Shown here: one piece after another, positions 1 to 9,607 of the stretch | How positions within the stretch are numbered: position 1 is the stretch's first letter | Layout of the letters: each line of letters starts with the position of its first letter | Assembly (NCBI GenBank): GCA_025200525.1 | Contig: CM045760.1 | Coordinates: 47,325,932-47,389,931 of the forward strand | DNA: 64,000 bases | Source: Camellia lanceoleosa | Taxonomy: Eukaryota > Streptophyta > Magnoliopsida > Ericales > Theaceae | Direction: 5' to 3' | Program-made: the position numbers and the translations under genes | Notes under the pieces: model-generated | Database searches by the model: none | What the model was told of the DNA's origin: nothing | What the model saw: the letters and a program-made list of their open reading frames with translations, nothing else

Positions 1-544
1 CGTCATGATATATCTATTTATGCAACAAAACCCACCTGATAGACAAACATATGAATATAGCATACTATTCCATACTTTCATTATTAAATTCCAAATGCCA
101 AATACATGTTGTTCACATCTCAATGCTCCAGTTCTAATCCCAAACATGCATTTTTCAACAAATATAAAATTGAAGCCAAACAGATAATAAGTGCCCTATA
201 GGCTTATAAATTTATCCAAGAACACTCTTGGTTATACAAATGGAGTTTTAACTCAACACATATACAATCCTAGGCTTACATTCAACAATTAACAAATAAA
301 CAAAAATGAAGCCTCAGCTCCAAGTCTTTCAAAGTCAATGCTTTGGCGGAGGCATAGCACATGTACCTGAAATGATTTCCCTTATAGGGTGAGCCACAGC
401 CCAGTAGAGATATACTATGAACAATGACAAGACTAAAGAGGAGTATGCTCATGCTATGCTCATGATAAAACAGTTTATCTCTCTTTTTATAAAGCATGCA
501 ATGCTGAGATGCAACCACAAATATAAAACCATTTCCATTTAAAA

Positions 545-700
545 CCATATATGTTACATGAATACGGGCCCTGTAAATCTCTAGGGGAATGTCTGCAAGT
601 AGGCCCTAATGCACTACCACTGTCATTTTTACTAGCAAACTGGAAGGCTCGACACCTAACCGCGCGGTTCCACACCCCCTACCCAGATTCACTAGGTATT
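545..700 (-). repeat. Block shared with the LTRs of element C
   Basis: Read on the minus strand, this matches 21640-21820 in the 3.6 kb LTR of element C. Shared words in the same order are GGGGGTGT, CCGCGCGG, TAGGTGTCGAGCCTTCC, TAAAAATGACAGT, GGTAGTGC and CCTACTTGCAGACA. The flanks are much less alike, so this block looks more conserved than the rest of the LTR. Confidence 0.75.
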
Positions 701-1439
701 CATCTTTTCGTAAACAGATACATTTCCAAAACATTTCTCAAAAATAGATACATTTCCAATGAAATGAATGTAATGTAATATTCAATGCAACAAATGAGAA
801 ATGTGGTTCAATTTACTTAAGTCTCATACATTTCTACAACAACATAGCTATCATCCACCGATAGTCCAAAACAGATATTTCTATCAATTAAATTCCAAAA
901 ATTTTGATAAATACAATTTATTCCACATCTCATCAAATATGAACAACTACACTAGTTTTTATATCACAATCACATCCGGTAATCTCTCAAGGTCCATTTC
1001 TAACTGTGTCGGCTTTATACCAACAGATTCATTAAGCAAAATAATATAATTAATGCCCAAGAAAATATCATTTTCTTTCCAAACTCATTCTCCAAACATT
1101 ATTCAACTATGACATCCTATTTTGATTAAAAGCCCTCCAAATTAAATGCAATTCCTTTGTTTTCTTTAAAAATGCTCTTTTGGTCACAAACTGGTAAAAA
1201 TTTCAAAATCAATCAAATTGAAGTTCGTTTTTGTTCAAATTTAAAATATAATTCTTTCATAACCTTTCAAACATATTCCAAGTTTACACTTTCACAATTT
1301 GGGCACCAACTCTTTATTTTTCTCAAAATTTCTCTTTTAAGCAAATAAATCACGAATTTTCCAAAAAATTCTAATTAATTTATATGCAACTCTAAACTCC
1401 ATATAATCAAGTAACAGTGCATAAAGAAGTGTAAGAAAA

Positions 1440-1456
1440 ATCTCTACCTCAAGCTA
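1440..1456 (-). promoter_or_regulatory. Splice-donor-like site at the end of the LTR Z leader
   Basis: Minus-strand AGCTTGAG|GTAGAGATTT. The same arrangement occurs in LTR A (AGCTTAAG|GTAGG at 9746), LTR B (AGCTTGAG|GTATGG at 42981) and LTR E2 (AGCTCAAG|GTAAGT, minus, 48446). Use of the site in splicing is inferred. Confidence 0.45.
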
Positions 1457-1519
1457 GAAGAGGAAAACAAGCAAAAATTCAAATTTCCAATTTTGCCGAA
1501 CTTTGATCTCCACCGATCA

Positions 1520-2056
1520 AAATGTTGCCCTCATCAAACTCTTCACTTTGGCCTCAAGAACAGGTTAAAGGAGATACCACTTCCATACTGTCATTAACTC
1601 CTTGCTTGAGGTGTCGTCCTCTATATCAGAACTCTCATTTTGCCACAAAGACATCTTCAAAAATTGGCCCCTTACAGCATCCAATAATTGACATGCAATT
1701 TGCTCCCTTCTCATAGTGGGTGCAACCTAAATAGCTCTAATCCCACAAATGGCAGGAACAACTTCATATTCAAGGAATATTGCTCCCATTAGGTCCTCTG
1801 ATGCCTCGGGAGTAATTGCTGAAGGAGCTATTTTCACGGCCTCCCTTTGAAAATTAATACCACCAAATTAAAGTATAGATGAATTAGATCCATTGTTATT
1901 TGTATTGGTATCGTTGACACTTTTTGGAGCCACCGAGTTTGATAGAACTCTGTAAGCAGTTTTGATTGACTCTACAACTAAACAACCAGCAATCCTCTGA
2001 TGGAAAATATACAAATAAAGCTTGCAGATTTTATGAATCAACCATCCATTTCCAAG
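1520..2056 (-). other. Unrecognised minus-strand near-open frame next to the dynamin fragment
   Basis: After the dynamin-like residues the same frame stays open to 1868, then continues past isolated stops to about 1520. The minus strand near 2000 has a TTTTCCATCAG stretch like a splice acceptor, so this may be intron plus later exon of the captured gene, or a further captured fragment. I do not recognise the peptides (for example EASEDLMGAIFLEYEVVPAI) and assign no function. The region ends where LTR-like leader sequence resumes near 1500. Confidence 0.35.
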
Positions 2057-2242
2057 ATCCATCTCCATCACAATAATGTTTCCTATCATTCTTTCAGCCG
2101 GTTTTACAGCATCACGCAAAAATTTCCCCATGACTTCGTCTAAACGCCTTCGTAATGCTGAAAATCTTAGTATCTCCATTGCCTCACAAGCACGGCCCAT
2201 CTTTATTAGTTCATCGTAAACACTGAAGGCTAGGAGTACCAT
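2057..2242 (-). pseudogene. Dynamin-related protein (DRP3-like) fragment
   Basis: Residues from VYDELIKM through LRRRLDEVMGKFLRDAV and ERMIGNIIVMEMD follow the middle/stalk domain of plant DRP3-type dynamin-related GTPases, which act in mitochondrial and peroxisomal fission. The usual family text around this point is of the form RFPVLRKRMDEV...ePsE.MI..IIDMEMD. Only about 55 residues are present. The GTPase domain and the C-terminal effector domain are absent. The fragment starts within a few bases of the end of the COBRA-like fragment, on the same strand, so two unrelated genes are abutted. It is a captured, non-functional piece; the assignment to DRP3 rather than another dynamin class is from memory of the family. 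Confidence 0.72.
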
Positions 2243-2651
2243 TCAACCCAACATCGAACTGGGTACCCACCAAATCGATCTACGCCGACATCTAAGTCAT
2301 ATCTCCGGCGGTCTCAAAGGCAGTCTTAAGATCTGTGCTCGGGTACCCAGCAAAAATGGTGTCGTTTCTAGCTTCGGCGAGGAGGCTAGTCACGTCGGCG
2401 AGCATAGCATTGGGAGTAACTACTAAGTGCTCGTTGTGTTGAAACCCAGTGAAGGCTGGCCATGATTTGAGATCGTCGAGACCGTTGCTGACAATGGTGA
2501 AAGTGGTAGGGAGCTGAGCTCCAGCTGTGTAGGTGTAGGAGTAGGAAAGGAAGATGCCATTGCAGGCATGGGAGAAGATGCGGAGAGCTGTTGGGGCCAT
2601 GCTCTCATTGATGCCATTCTGTGGTGCGTCAGTCTCCATTCTTGAGTACAA
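2243..2651 (-). pseudogene. COBRA-like protein (COBL7-type) fragment
   Basis: The minus frame reads ACNGIFLSYSYT, then NGLDDLKSW, GFQHNEHLVV, NAMLAD, NDTIFAGYPSTDLKTA and TAGDMT. This is the N-terminal carbohydrate-binding-like domain of the long COBRA-like (COBL7/10) GPI-anchored wall proteins. The order and spacing match the family, but the usual stretch after the QLPP-type motif is shortened. A stop follows GDMT at about 2292; in another frame DVGVDRFGGYPV continues the expected (Q)VQVDLVGTQFGV region, so there is a frameshift. Cysteine-rich and C-terminal GPI parts are missing. It is non-functional, fused head to tail with the dynamin fragment. Confidence 0.75.
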
Positions 2652-2940
2652 TTCAGCATTGTCATGATCATCCAGAAAAGAAACATCATGAGTATTTAGA
2701 GTGACTGTATTTAGAAATCACTCATTTGCACCCACCATTGGGGTCATTTTTGGTTTGCGTTTCCCACCACTACGCTTGTGCTTCATTATCTTGCTACTTA
2801 GAAGATTGGATAATGAAGTTTCTTTTGTTGCAGAAGCTTTCCAAACAGGAGTTAGAGAAAACTTGATTCAGACCCTTGGCCACTTCAAACTCTGCTCAGT
2901 GCTTTTCACAGGCGACTCTAATGAGCGAGAATGTCAATTT
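2652..2940 (-). other. Near-open frame upstream of the COBRA-like fragment
   Basis: In the same frame as the COBRA-like piece, the minus strand stays open from about 2940 with only two stops. It includes a basic stretch (MKHKRSGGKRKPKM) and an acidic one (SFLDDHDNAELYSRMETDA). Nothing in it is typical of a COBRA-like N-terminus, which should be a signal peptide. It may be a third captured exon. Function unknown. Confidence 0.35.
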
Positions 2941-3103
2941 TAGAGAGAGAGAGATATATACCTTACATTCTCTTTAATCATTTTCTTCCACTGACTATGA
3001 ACCACCACCTGAGTATAAAAATATATTTTACGTTCTCTTTAATCATTCATTCCCCACCATCTTGTTTTTTTAACCATGTTTCTTTACTCCTATCATTCTT
3101 TCT

Positions 3104-3114
3104 TTATTTTATAG
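3104..3114 (-). promoter_or_regulatory. TATA box of LTR Z
   Basis: Minus-strand CTATAAAATA, about 250 bases inside the proposed LTR start and upstream of the CT-rich leader near 2950. Assigned by position and sequence only. Confidence 0.4.
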
Positions 3115-3359
3115 TCCATCAAAAGAGTAAAATAGACAACCCATGTGTATGCTTTTGTTCCCTCCCCTCATGCACACTACTTCTCTCTCTATGATATCTT
3201 TAAATAAAATAAATAATTCACTTACCACGCCACTAAAAATATCATCATCCTATGATATATCTCACTCATAATTCATCATCATATATTCTATTTTCCACCA
3301 AACCCATCTGATTATTTTTTCATTTGGTAAAAAAAAAAAAAATATATTGGGTCATTACA

Positions 3360-4781
3360 GTTGTACCAGTTCAGGTAAGTCTATATACTCACTCGTAATC
3401 GTCTCATCGAGTTTTGGTAAATTGAGGCAAAATAGCAAAGCCATTGCCAGGGAAAAGAAGAACAAGTAAGGTGAGATGCCGAATTCCTTGGCTACGTCGA
3501 AGGCAATGATGCCGAATGAATCAACGACGAGAGAAATCAAACGGGTAGAGGTGGTTAGTGAAGATAGAGTGTGTTTGAGAGAGAGAGAGAGAGATGGTGA
3601 GGAAGATTTGGGATTGGGGAGTAGCATTGAGAACGTTATTGGGTAAGTCAACGGGTGGCAGGAAGATGTGGTGGATGGTTTTGGAGAGTGTTTGGAGGAC
3701 TGTTTTTTGGGTTTTTGTGGGTGGTTCGTTGAATATAGAAATTATAGTATATAAAACCTTTTTATTTTAGTATTATGTATATAATTTATGATTGTATCAA
3801 TCACTGATTTAGTATTATTTCTTTATTTATATCGTTTCTTAAATTGTATCATAAATCTATTATATATACATGGTCTCTACCAAATTCATGGGTAAGCCAA
3901 ATAATTTTTTTCATTCTTTTTGATATCAGAGCTAAGTTAAATATCTAGTAATTTTGCTTCACCAGCAGACAACAACTTTGCCTTAGCTGCCTGTCGGATC
4001 TCAACACATTCCACTACCATATTTTCTTTTAGTATCACTTCGTGGTGATCTCTTCCTTTATCCAATAGTTTTTCCTATCCCAAATATTTCTATCATATAT
4101 ATATTTTTTTATTCGCAATCCATTTTTATATGTGTTTTTGCTCTACTTTGTTTTTTTCCTCTGTTTTAACCTCAAATAGGTTTCTATCTTCAAACCCATT
4201 TGAGTTTGAGGGGGGTATTATACATATAACATGGTAAGTATGGTGACATACCATGTGAACCACCTAAGCCACCACATTTAACACACAACCCAAGTGTGGT
4301 GCTGATGTATTAAGCACTTTTTGGCCTTTTTTTTTATTTAGTGGACTATTAGATTTGTTCGGTAGCATTTATTTGGACTAGCCGTTGAATTTTTTTTTTG
4401 GCTTCTTCCAGTAATTCATCGATAAGCTATGATTGTTGAATATCTTCACACCAGCATAAGGAGGGTGTTGAATATAGAAATTAGAGTACATAGAATCTTT
4501 TTATTTTTAGTATTATATATATAATCTATAATAGTGTCAATCACTAATTTAGTATTATTTCCTTATTTATATCGTTTTCTAAATTGTATCATGAATTTAT
4601 TATATATACATGACATCTACCTTATTCATAGGTAAGCCAAATAATTCTTTTTATTCTTTTTGGTCTGGCAGCAACTATGAGAATGGTGGCGGTGGATGAG
4701 TTGCTTGGCGAATTTTGTGAAAGGGATGATATGGCCTATGCTTCAACTTGGTACAACAACTACATGGGGTGTTTGGTCCAT
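3360..4781 (-). pseudogene. UGT72-type UDP-glycosyltransferase, 5' part, broken
   Basis: The frame starts at ATG 4781 (minus): MDQTPHVVVVPS, one stop, then GHIIPFTKFAKQLIHRHH, typical of the UGT72 (hydroquinone/monolignol glucosyltransferase) N-terminus. It is interrupted by a mini LTR element (3727-4660). It resumes with PPTKTQKTVLQTLSKTIHHIFLPPVDLP, a frameshift near 3640, then STRLISLVVDSFGIIAFDVAKEFGISPYLFF, LNLPKLDETITSEYIDLPELVQ, the usual order before the IPGC motif. It stops where LTR Z begins at 3359. About 150 of the usual roughly 470 residues are in view; the C-terminal PSPG donor-binding box is absent from the window and may lie to the left. It looks like a resident gene killed by insertions rather than a captured piece. 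Confidence 0.82.
3727..4660 (+). mobile_element. Mini LTR retrotransposon (TRIM-like) in the UGT gene
   Basis: Two direct repeats of about 195 bp (3727-3920 and 4466-4660) start (T/C)GTTGAATATAGAAATTA and end TTCTTTT. Right after the first is TGATATCAGAGC, close to the iMet-tRNA primer site TGGTATCAGAGC. Right before the second is the purine run AAGGAGGG. The flanks TGGTT (3722-3726) and TGGTC (4661-4665) form a target duplication with one mismatch. The 545 bp interior codes for nothing I can see. The element splits the UGT frame cleanly, which independently supports the ends. Confidence 0.8.
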
Positions 4782-5208
4782 GGCATAGTAGTCTTGAGAA
4801 ATATAACTTGTGTTGTGTAACTGTGTTGTGTTGAGTTTGGTTATATGAGATAATAATTGATTGATTGCTACTTATAAAACAAAGAATTATTGTATAGTGT
4901 CTTGTCTGTTTGTTCAAGTTTTGTTTTAAAATGAGGGAATTCACCTTACAGATTTTGAGTTACACCTCATCATACAAGGAGTGGAATTTCATATCTTATA
5001 AATTAAAAAAATAAAATTAATCTTCTAACTTTGATTGTTATTTTCCCTTTTAAAATTGAGATTGCATGTAAATAGTTCTAGAAGGGGACTTTCGGAAATA
5101 GTGACATCAGTACAAATGTAATAGCAAGAGTTTGGGAATAAATATTGAACCGATTAATAAAATATGATTATGTGGACTTCTATTATTTTTCACCTATGAA
5201 ATAATATA
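4782..5208. other. Upstream region of the broken UGT gene
   Basis: AT-rich DNA that would hold the promoter and 5' UTR of the minus-strand UGT gene. I see no further gene, no clear TATA box and no repeat. It ends at the target duplication of the next element. Confidence 0.4.
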
Positions 5209-5213
5209 GTTTA

Positions 5214-5757
5214 TGTGGGAACATAATTTTTGAATGACAACACGTGGTCGAGGTGTCACCGAAGTGCCAACCGAGGTGCCACGTGTTCTGGTCATGATGC
5301 CGAGATCATCTCGGCTAGGCCGAGGTTATCTGCGAGGATACCGGATTCCGAGATAAGCGGATGAGGGACAAGAGTCCTAGAATAGGAGAAGACTACAGTT
5401 TGGGTAAAGATGAGACTCTTAGAGAATTTATCCTAATCCTACTAGGAGTCCAAGATTAGCAGTAATCCTAAGTCCATTAGAGCTAGGCTTCTATTGGGAC
5501 TAGGATTGTGTTGGCTATAAAAGGAAGGCACCCTTATGGGTCTAAGGTATGTCTTTTATGCTCTATCTAGTGAGTTAAGCACTATTGGTTATCTTTGAGA
5601 GATATTTTACTGACTTGATCGTCGAAGTGCTCCCGGGTGGACGAGCCACCGCCGGAATCTCTTCTTTCTGTTGCAAGTTGTTTGGGCTTAACCTATTCTG
5701 CCGGTGTTCTCCAGTTGAGTACTAAGTTGGCAGTGTGGTCGGAAATTGACACACACA
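5214..5757 (+). repeat. 5' LTR of the gag-only element
   Basis: 544 bp, TG...CA ends, identical in length to the 3' copy at 7274-7817. A TATA box (CTATAAAAGG, 5515-5524) marks the U3/R region. ACGTGG/CACGTG words lie near the start. Confidence 0.93.
5515..5524 (+). promoter_or_regulatory. TATA box in the 5' LTR
   Basis: GGCTATAAAAGG, retained in the other LTR as AGCTATAAAAGG, about 300 bases into the LTR. A good core promoter match. Confidence 0.65.
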
Positions 5758-5758
5758 A

Positions 5759-5776
5759 TTTGGCGCCATCGGTGGG
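5759..5776 (+). promoter_or_regulatory. Primer binding site
   Basis: TTTGGCGCCATCGGTGGG directly after the 5' LTR. The TGGCGCC core is the usual primer site of Athila/Tat-type gypsy elements. Confidence 0.75.
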
Positions 5777-5792
5777 AAAGAAAGGAGAATAG

Positions 5793-7046
5793 ATGGCCAA
5801 TGACGGACAGAAAGAAAAGGTTGGGGACAACACTCTTACTAGGAGTGGGAAACATATTGACCTTGACGTTAAAGAAGACAATTACAATGAAGAGACTCGT
5901 TATAAGAATCACGGAGGAAATGATGTCGGCCAGGAGGGCGGCGTACCGAATAAATCGGACCGGAGCGGGTATTATAACGAGGACGACCTTCAAGTATGGA
6001 AAGATAAATGCCTGCGGAAGGACGACGAGATGAAAGGAATGGCGGACAAATTGGCGGACCTGTAAACGGTCGTCAATTTCATGATGTAAAACGTCATGCA
6101 GCCACTGTTCCCGCTACAAGATACGCTGATTCTAGTGGCCAAGAAAGGTGCCTAGAAAGGGGGGCAGAAAACGGTTCCTGTAGTCCCTCAGCATGGTGGG
6201 ACCAAGGGACATTCTCATCGGCCTTCGCAGGAGGTCGGGCATGGAGAATCCCAGAAGGCATATCGAACAAAAGAAACCTGCACCAAAGAACATCGAGATG
6301 TTCAGAGGAAGGAACTCTGTTTTGACACGACCAATAGAGGGAGGTCCAAAAGGACTCACGATGACACTAGAAGTAGTGCACCAAAGAAGCTGAAATCCGT
6401 AGATAGCCGAGCTCTTGGATGAACCAAAGAGGATCTAGGAGATCACCTACAGAGAAAGCAACAAGATGCCGAGGTAACCTCCCCGGTCAAGTTGAGAACG
6501 CCGTTCTCGGAAAAATTAGACAAAGTTGAGGTCTCGAAGAGATTCAGTATGCCGAGGTTCCAGATATACAATGGGAAGTCGGACCCCAACTTTCACGTCG
6601 GATTATACCTGAACGCGATGGCGTTATACTCTGGGAACGAGTCGTTGTTCTACAAAGTGTTCCCCTCATCATTCGGGGAAACTGCATCGGACTGGTTTCA
6701 CAAGTTGCCGAAAGGAACTATGAAAACCTGGGAAGGCCTGGCCGAGATGTTTGTGGCCAGGTTCGTGACAAACAAGCAATAGCCATTAAGAGTGGACGCC
6801 CTAATGGCCCTAAAGATCGGCGAGGTATTCAACTGAATACTAGGATGCAACCAAGAGGTGGCAGTCATATTGTTTAAAAATGGCTTGAAGGTTAACTGCC
6901 TTCTTCGAAAATCACTGGCAAAGACATTGCTGAAAAGTATAGAGGAGCTGATGGCCATGATAGAAAAGTATGCCAGAGCCGAGGAGGACACGCCGGGGAC
7001 AAAGATGTCCAAACAAGAGAAGAAAAATGGTTTTAACACTTGTTGA
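5793..7046 (+). pseudogene. Gag of a Tat/Athila-type gypsy element, decayed
   Basis: Three frames separated by stops and shifts: an N-terminal hydrophilic part from ATG 5793 (about 90 residues), the retrotransposon gag core at 6492-6782, and a C-terminal part at 6858-7046. The core shows PFSEKLDKVEVSKRFSMPRF, YNGKSDPNFHVGLYLNAMALYSG, FPSSFGETASDWFHKLPKG and WEGLAEMFVARFV, the classic order of the Retrotrans_gag domain. The third part has FKNGLKVNCLLRKSLAK and MIEKYARAEED, typical just before the nucleocapsid. No zinc knuckle is visible. Gag would package element RNA in the cytoplasm; this copy cannot make a full protein. The reading order supports one original gene. Confidence 0.82.
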
Positions 7047-7206
7047 AACTTGTGAAAAGTTTACAAGTTGAAGTTAAACCGAGATGATGTTTAACATTTG
7101 TTGAAACTTGTGAAAAATTTACAAGTTGAAGTTAAACCGAGAACATGTTTAACATTTGTTGAAATTTTAAGAAAAATTTACAAGCTGAAGTTAAACCGGG
7201 GTCATG
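7032..7206 (+). repeat. Three 58 bp tandem repeats before the polypurine tract
   Basis: Units at 7032-7089, 7090-7147 and 7148-7206 share TTTAACATTTGTTGAAA, TTTACAAGTTGAAGTTAAACC. Each holds an inverted pair AACTTGTGAAAAGTTTACAAGTT-like that could fold. They follow the gag remnant and lie about 70 bp before the 3' LTR. Confidence 0.9.
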
Positions 7207-7273
7207 ATTAAAGGAAGGAATGATATAGGTTCCATCACCTCAGGATGCCGAGGTAATAGAACCTAGGGGCAGT

Positions 7274-7817
7274 TGTGGGAACATAATTTTTGAATGACAA
7301 CACGTGGCCGAGGTGTTACCGAAGTGCCAACCAAGGTGCCACGTGTCCTGGTTATGACGCCGAGATCATCTCGGCTAGGCCAAGGTTATCTGCGAGGATA
7401 CCGGATTCCGAGATAAGCGGATGAGGGACAAAAGTCCTAGAATGAGAGAAGACTACAATTTGGATAAAGATGAGACTCTTAGAGAGTTTATCCTAATCCT
7501 ACTGGGAATCCAAGATTAGAAGTAATCTTAAGTCCATTAGAGCTAGGCTTCTATTGAGACTAGGATTGTGTTAGCTATAAAAGGGAGACACCCCCATGGG
7601 TCTAAGGTATGTCTTTTATGCTCTGTCTAGTGAGTTAAGCACTATTGGTTATCTTTGAGAGATATTTTACTGACTTGATCGTCGGAGTACCGCCGGGTGG
7701 ACGAGCCACCGCCGGAATCTCTTCTTTCTGTTGCAAGTTGTTTGGGCTTAACCTATTCTGCCAGTGTTCTCCAGTTAAGTACTAAGTTAGCAGTGTGGTC
7801 GGAAATTGACACACACA
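7274..7817 (+). repeat. 3' LTR of the gag-only element
   Basis: 544 bp copy of 5214-5757, no length change, differing almost only by C/T and G/A changes. Confidence 0.93.
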
Positions 7818-7822
7818 GTTTA

Positions 7823-8126
7823 CTACCATCACAATAATGTTAATTTTTTTTTATTAGTTAATAATAGAGTAAATTATAATAATTTCCTCAAGATTTGAAA
7901 AAAATAATATAAAATTTTACAATTTTGATATAATTATATTAACTTCTATTGAGATTTTAATTCACATATATAATTTTACTAAAAGAGAAGTCTATATAAT
8001 TATGTTAAAATTATAAAACTTATTATATTAGTCTAAACTTTAACGAAGATCAATATAATTTACACTTAATAATATCATATCACGGTCATTCTCAATTATA
8101 GCGTTTCTAGTTTAGACTAGACCCAT
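7823..8126. other. AT-rich spacer, no feature seen
   Basis: Very AT-rich, no coding potential and no clear repeat boundaries. Confidence 0.5.
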
Positions 8127-8282
8127 TGTGTATTCTGGACTCGGAGCTCATAGCCCCGCATGGTTGTTCATGTTTTTCCCTCTTATTTTTCCTTAAATTT
8201 TGTTATTGGATTGTAGTTGTTGTGTTTGGAACATGTGGGTTGCTTGATTTTCATACCTTTGTTGCCTAAATTTTTGCTCCTC

Positions 8283-8530
8283 CACTCGAGCGGCACTTCT
8301 TGGGCTCGAACAGGCTTTGCGAACTCTCAATATTTTTGTAGACCTGCAAAATACTGGAAGAGTGTATTCTACGCTCGAGCAGTGTTTCCTACGCTCGAAC
8401 AGGTGGGCGCTCAAGCGGCTAATCTTGAGCTCGAGTGATGTCCTTCGTCTGCAAAACTTTTGAAAGTATGTATTCTGCGCTCGAGCATCACTTCTTGCGC
8501 TCAAGTAGAACAATGTGTCTAGCGCTCGAG
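8283..8530 (+). repeat. CTCGAG palindrome cluster in LTR A
   Basis: Five exact CTCGAG words (mostly as GCTCGAGC/G) and about five one-step variants (CTCGAA, CTCAAG) lie within 250 bp, just upstream of the TATATA/leader region. The variants are what CpG decay of CTCGAG would give. Confidence 0.9.
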
Positions 8531-8590
8531 TGGACTGCGTGTATATCAGTTCGTAATGAGGTCATTTTACATCACTTTTTCACTTCTTTC

Positions 8591-8598
8591 TTTATATA
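8591..8598 (+). promoter_or_regulatory. Possible TATA box of LTR A
   Basis: TTTATATA directly after the palindrome cluster and about 30 bases before the AAAATCCTAGATCTAGAGC leader. Position fits a core promoter. Confidence 0.4.
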
Positions 8599-8688
8599 CA
8601 TTTCAAAAATCCTAGATCTAGAGCCTCTCTCTCTAAAACCTACGTTCTCTCTACATTTTCACCTAAGAGGTGGTTTGGGATGTTCTAA

Positions 8689-9607
8689 GGCCTGGTTTGG
8701 CATCTTCAAAATAAGACAAAATGTCAAAAAGTTAAAAAGTTATCACTATTCACCAAAATAAATTATAAAAAAATTGTTTTTATACAAATTGTGAGACAAC
8801 TCACTCTGACGTGAGTTATCTTTGTTTGACTTTGGTGAGAACAAATTACACAGGCAGAGGCAAGCTTAAGGATGGTGATGTTCGGCCCGTGGGGGCCATC
8901 ACGGGTCCCGTTTTGATAATCTGAACCATTCAATGTGTAGAACTCGTCGAGTACTATATGCCTATAAAAAATCACGTTGGTCGGATATCGCAAACTATAT
9001 GATCAAGTCAGTTTTGTATAAAAAAAAATAGATGGTTTTATAGTTAACGATTGAAAAAATACTAATCCGATCAGATAGCTATCGATATTTGATCAACGTG
9101 ATTTTTTATAAATATATTGTACTCGACGAGTTCTACACATTCAACGGTTTCGATTAGCAAAACGAGACTCGTGGTGGGCCCTCACGGGCCGAACAACACT
9201 GTTCAATTCAATGCCCGAAAAGGAGGGAATCATCTCCTACCCTACACTCTGCACATGCTGCCCCTTATGGCTTCCGACCGTACGGCCTATTCTATCACAA
9301 TCTTCTCCTATACATAAATTTATACAATTTTTTAATACGCATTTTTTCGTAAAAAGTCAAAAAGTTTTTCCAAACAATCATATTTTTTTCCTCAATTTTT
9401 TAGTCCAAAAAGTGCACTTATTTAGGACATCCCAAACAACCCCTAAATAAGTGAACTTTTTGACTTTTTATGAAATATAGGTTGGGTATGGGTTGGGTTT
9501 GAAGTGATGTGGTAGAGAAGTGATGTGACTTAAATAAGATGATATGACTTAAATAAGATAGTGACTTTTTCACTTTTTAACTTTTTTAGTATATGCCAAA
9601 CAATACC
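8689..9607. mobile_element. Composite Tourist-like MITE in LTR A
   Basis: Absent from the same site in LTR B. Ends GGCCTGGTTTGGCAT and ATGCCAAACAATACC are inverted repeats flanked by TAA (8686-8688, 9608-9610), the target size of PIF/Harbinger elements. Inside are a second family end (CCCAAACAACCCC followed by TAA near 9440), the GTCAAAAAGTTAAAAAGTT words of the MITEs at 29733 and 30909, and a foldback element, so it is nested. Confidence 0.8.
8876..9203. mobile_element. Foldback element inside the composite MITE
   Basis: Inverted arms: GATGTTCGGCCCGTG...GGGCC on the left and GGGCC...CACGGGCCGAACAAC on the right, continuing inward through AACTCGTCGAGTAC, ATCACGTTGGTCGGATATC / GATATTTGATCAACGTGAT. 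It shares the core GGATATC..AACTATATGATC with the element at 12097-12481. Confidence 0.8.

Larger units (their letters stand above)
1..3359 (-). mobile_element. Long LTR Z, partial, runs off the left edge
   Basis: On the minus strand the LTR would start at 3359 with TGTAATGACCC, close to the start of LTR E2 here (TGTAATAACCC). It interrupts the UGT72-like coding frame exactly at that point. Reading on, there is a TATA box (about 3114-3104), a CT-rich leader near 2950 (CTCTCTCTCTCTAAA, as in LTRs A, B and C), gene fragments (2940-1520), a donor-like CTTGAG|GTAGAG at 1448/1447, and a block at 545-700 that matches LTR C. The far end, primer site and target duplication lie outside the window. The LTR identity is inferred from these shared landmarks; the start is less certain than the rest. 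Confidence 0.6.
5214..7817 (+). mobile_element. Gag-only LTR retrotransposon (TR-GAG type), complete ends
   Basis: Two 544 bp LTRs (5214-5757, 7274-7817) begin TGTGGGAACATAA and end TTGACACACACA. They are flanked by a perfect 5 bp target duplication GTTTA (5209-5213, 7818-7822). The primer site after the 5' LTR is TTTGGCGCCATCGGTGGG, as in Athila/Tat-type Ty3/gypsy elements. A purine-rich AGGGGCAG precedes the 3' LTR. The interior holds a decayed gag and no protease, reverse transcriptase or integrase, so it would need proteins from another element. LTR differences, roughly 30, are nearly all transitions. Confidence 0.93.
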
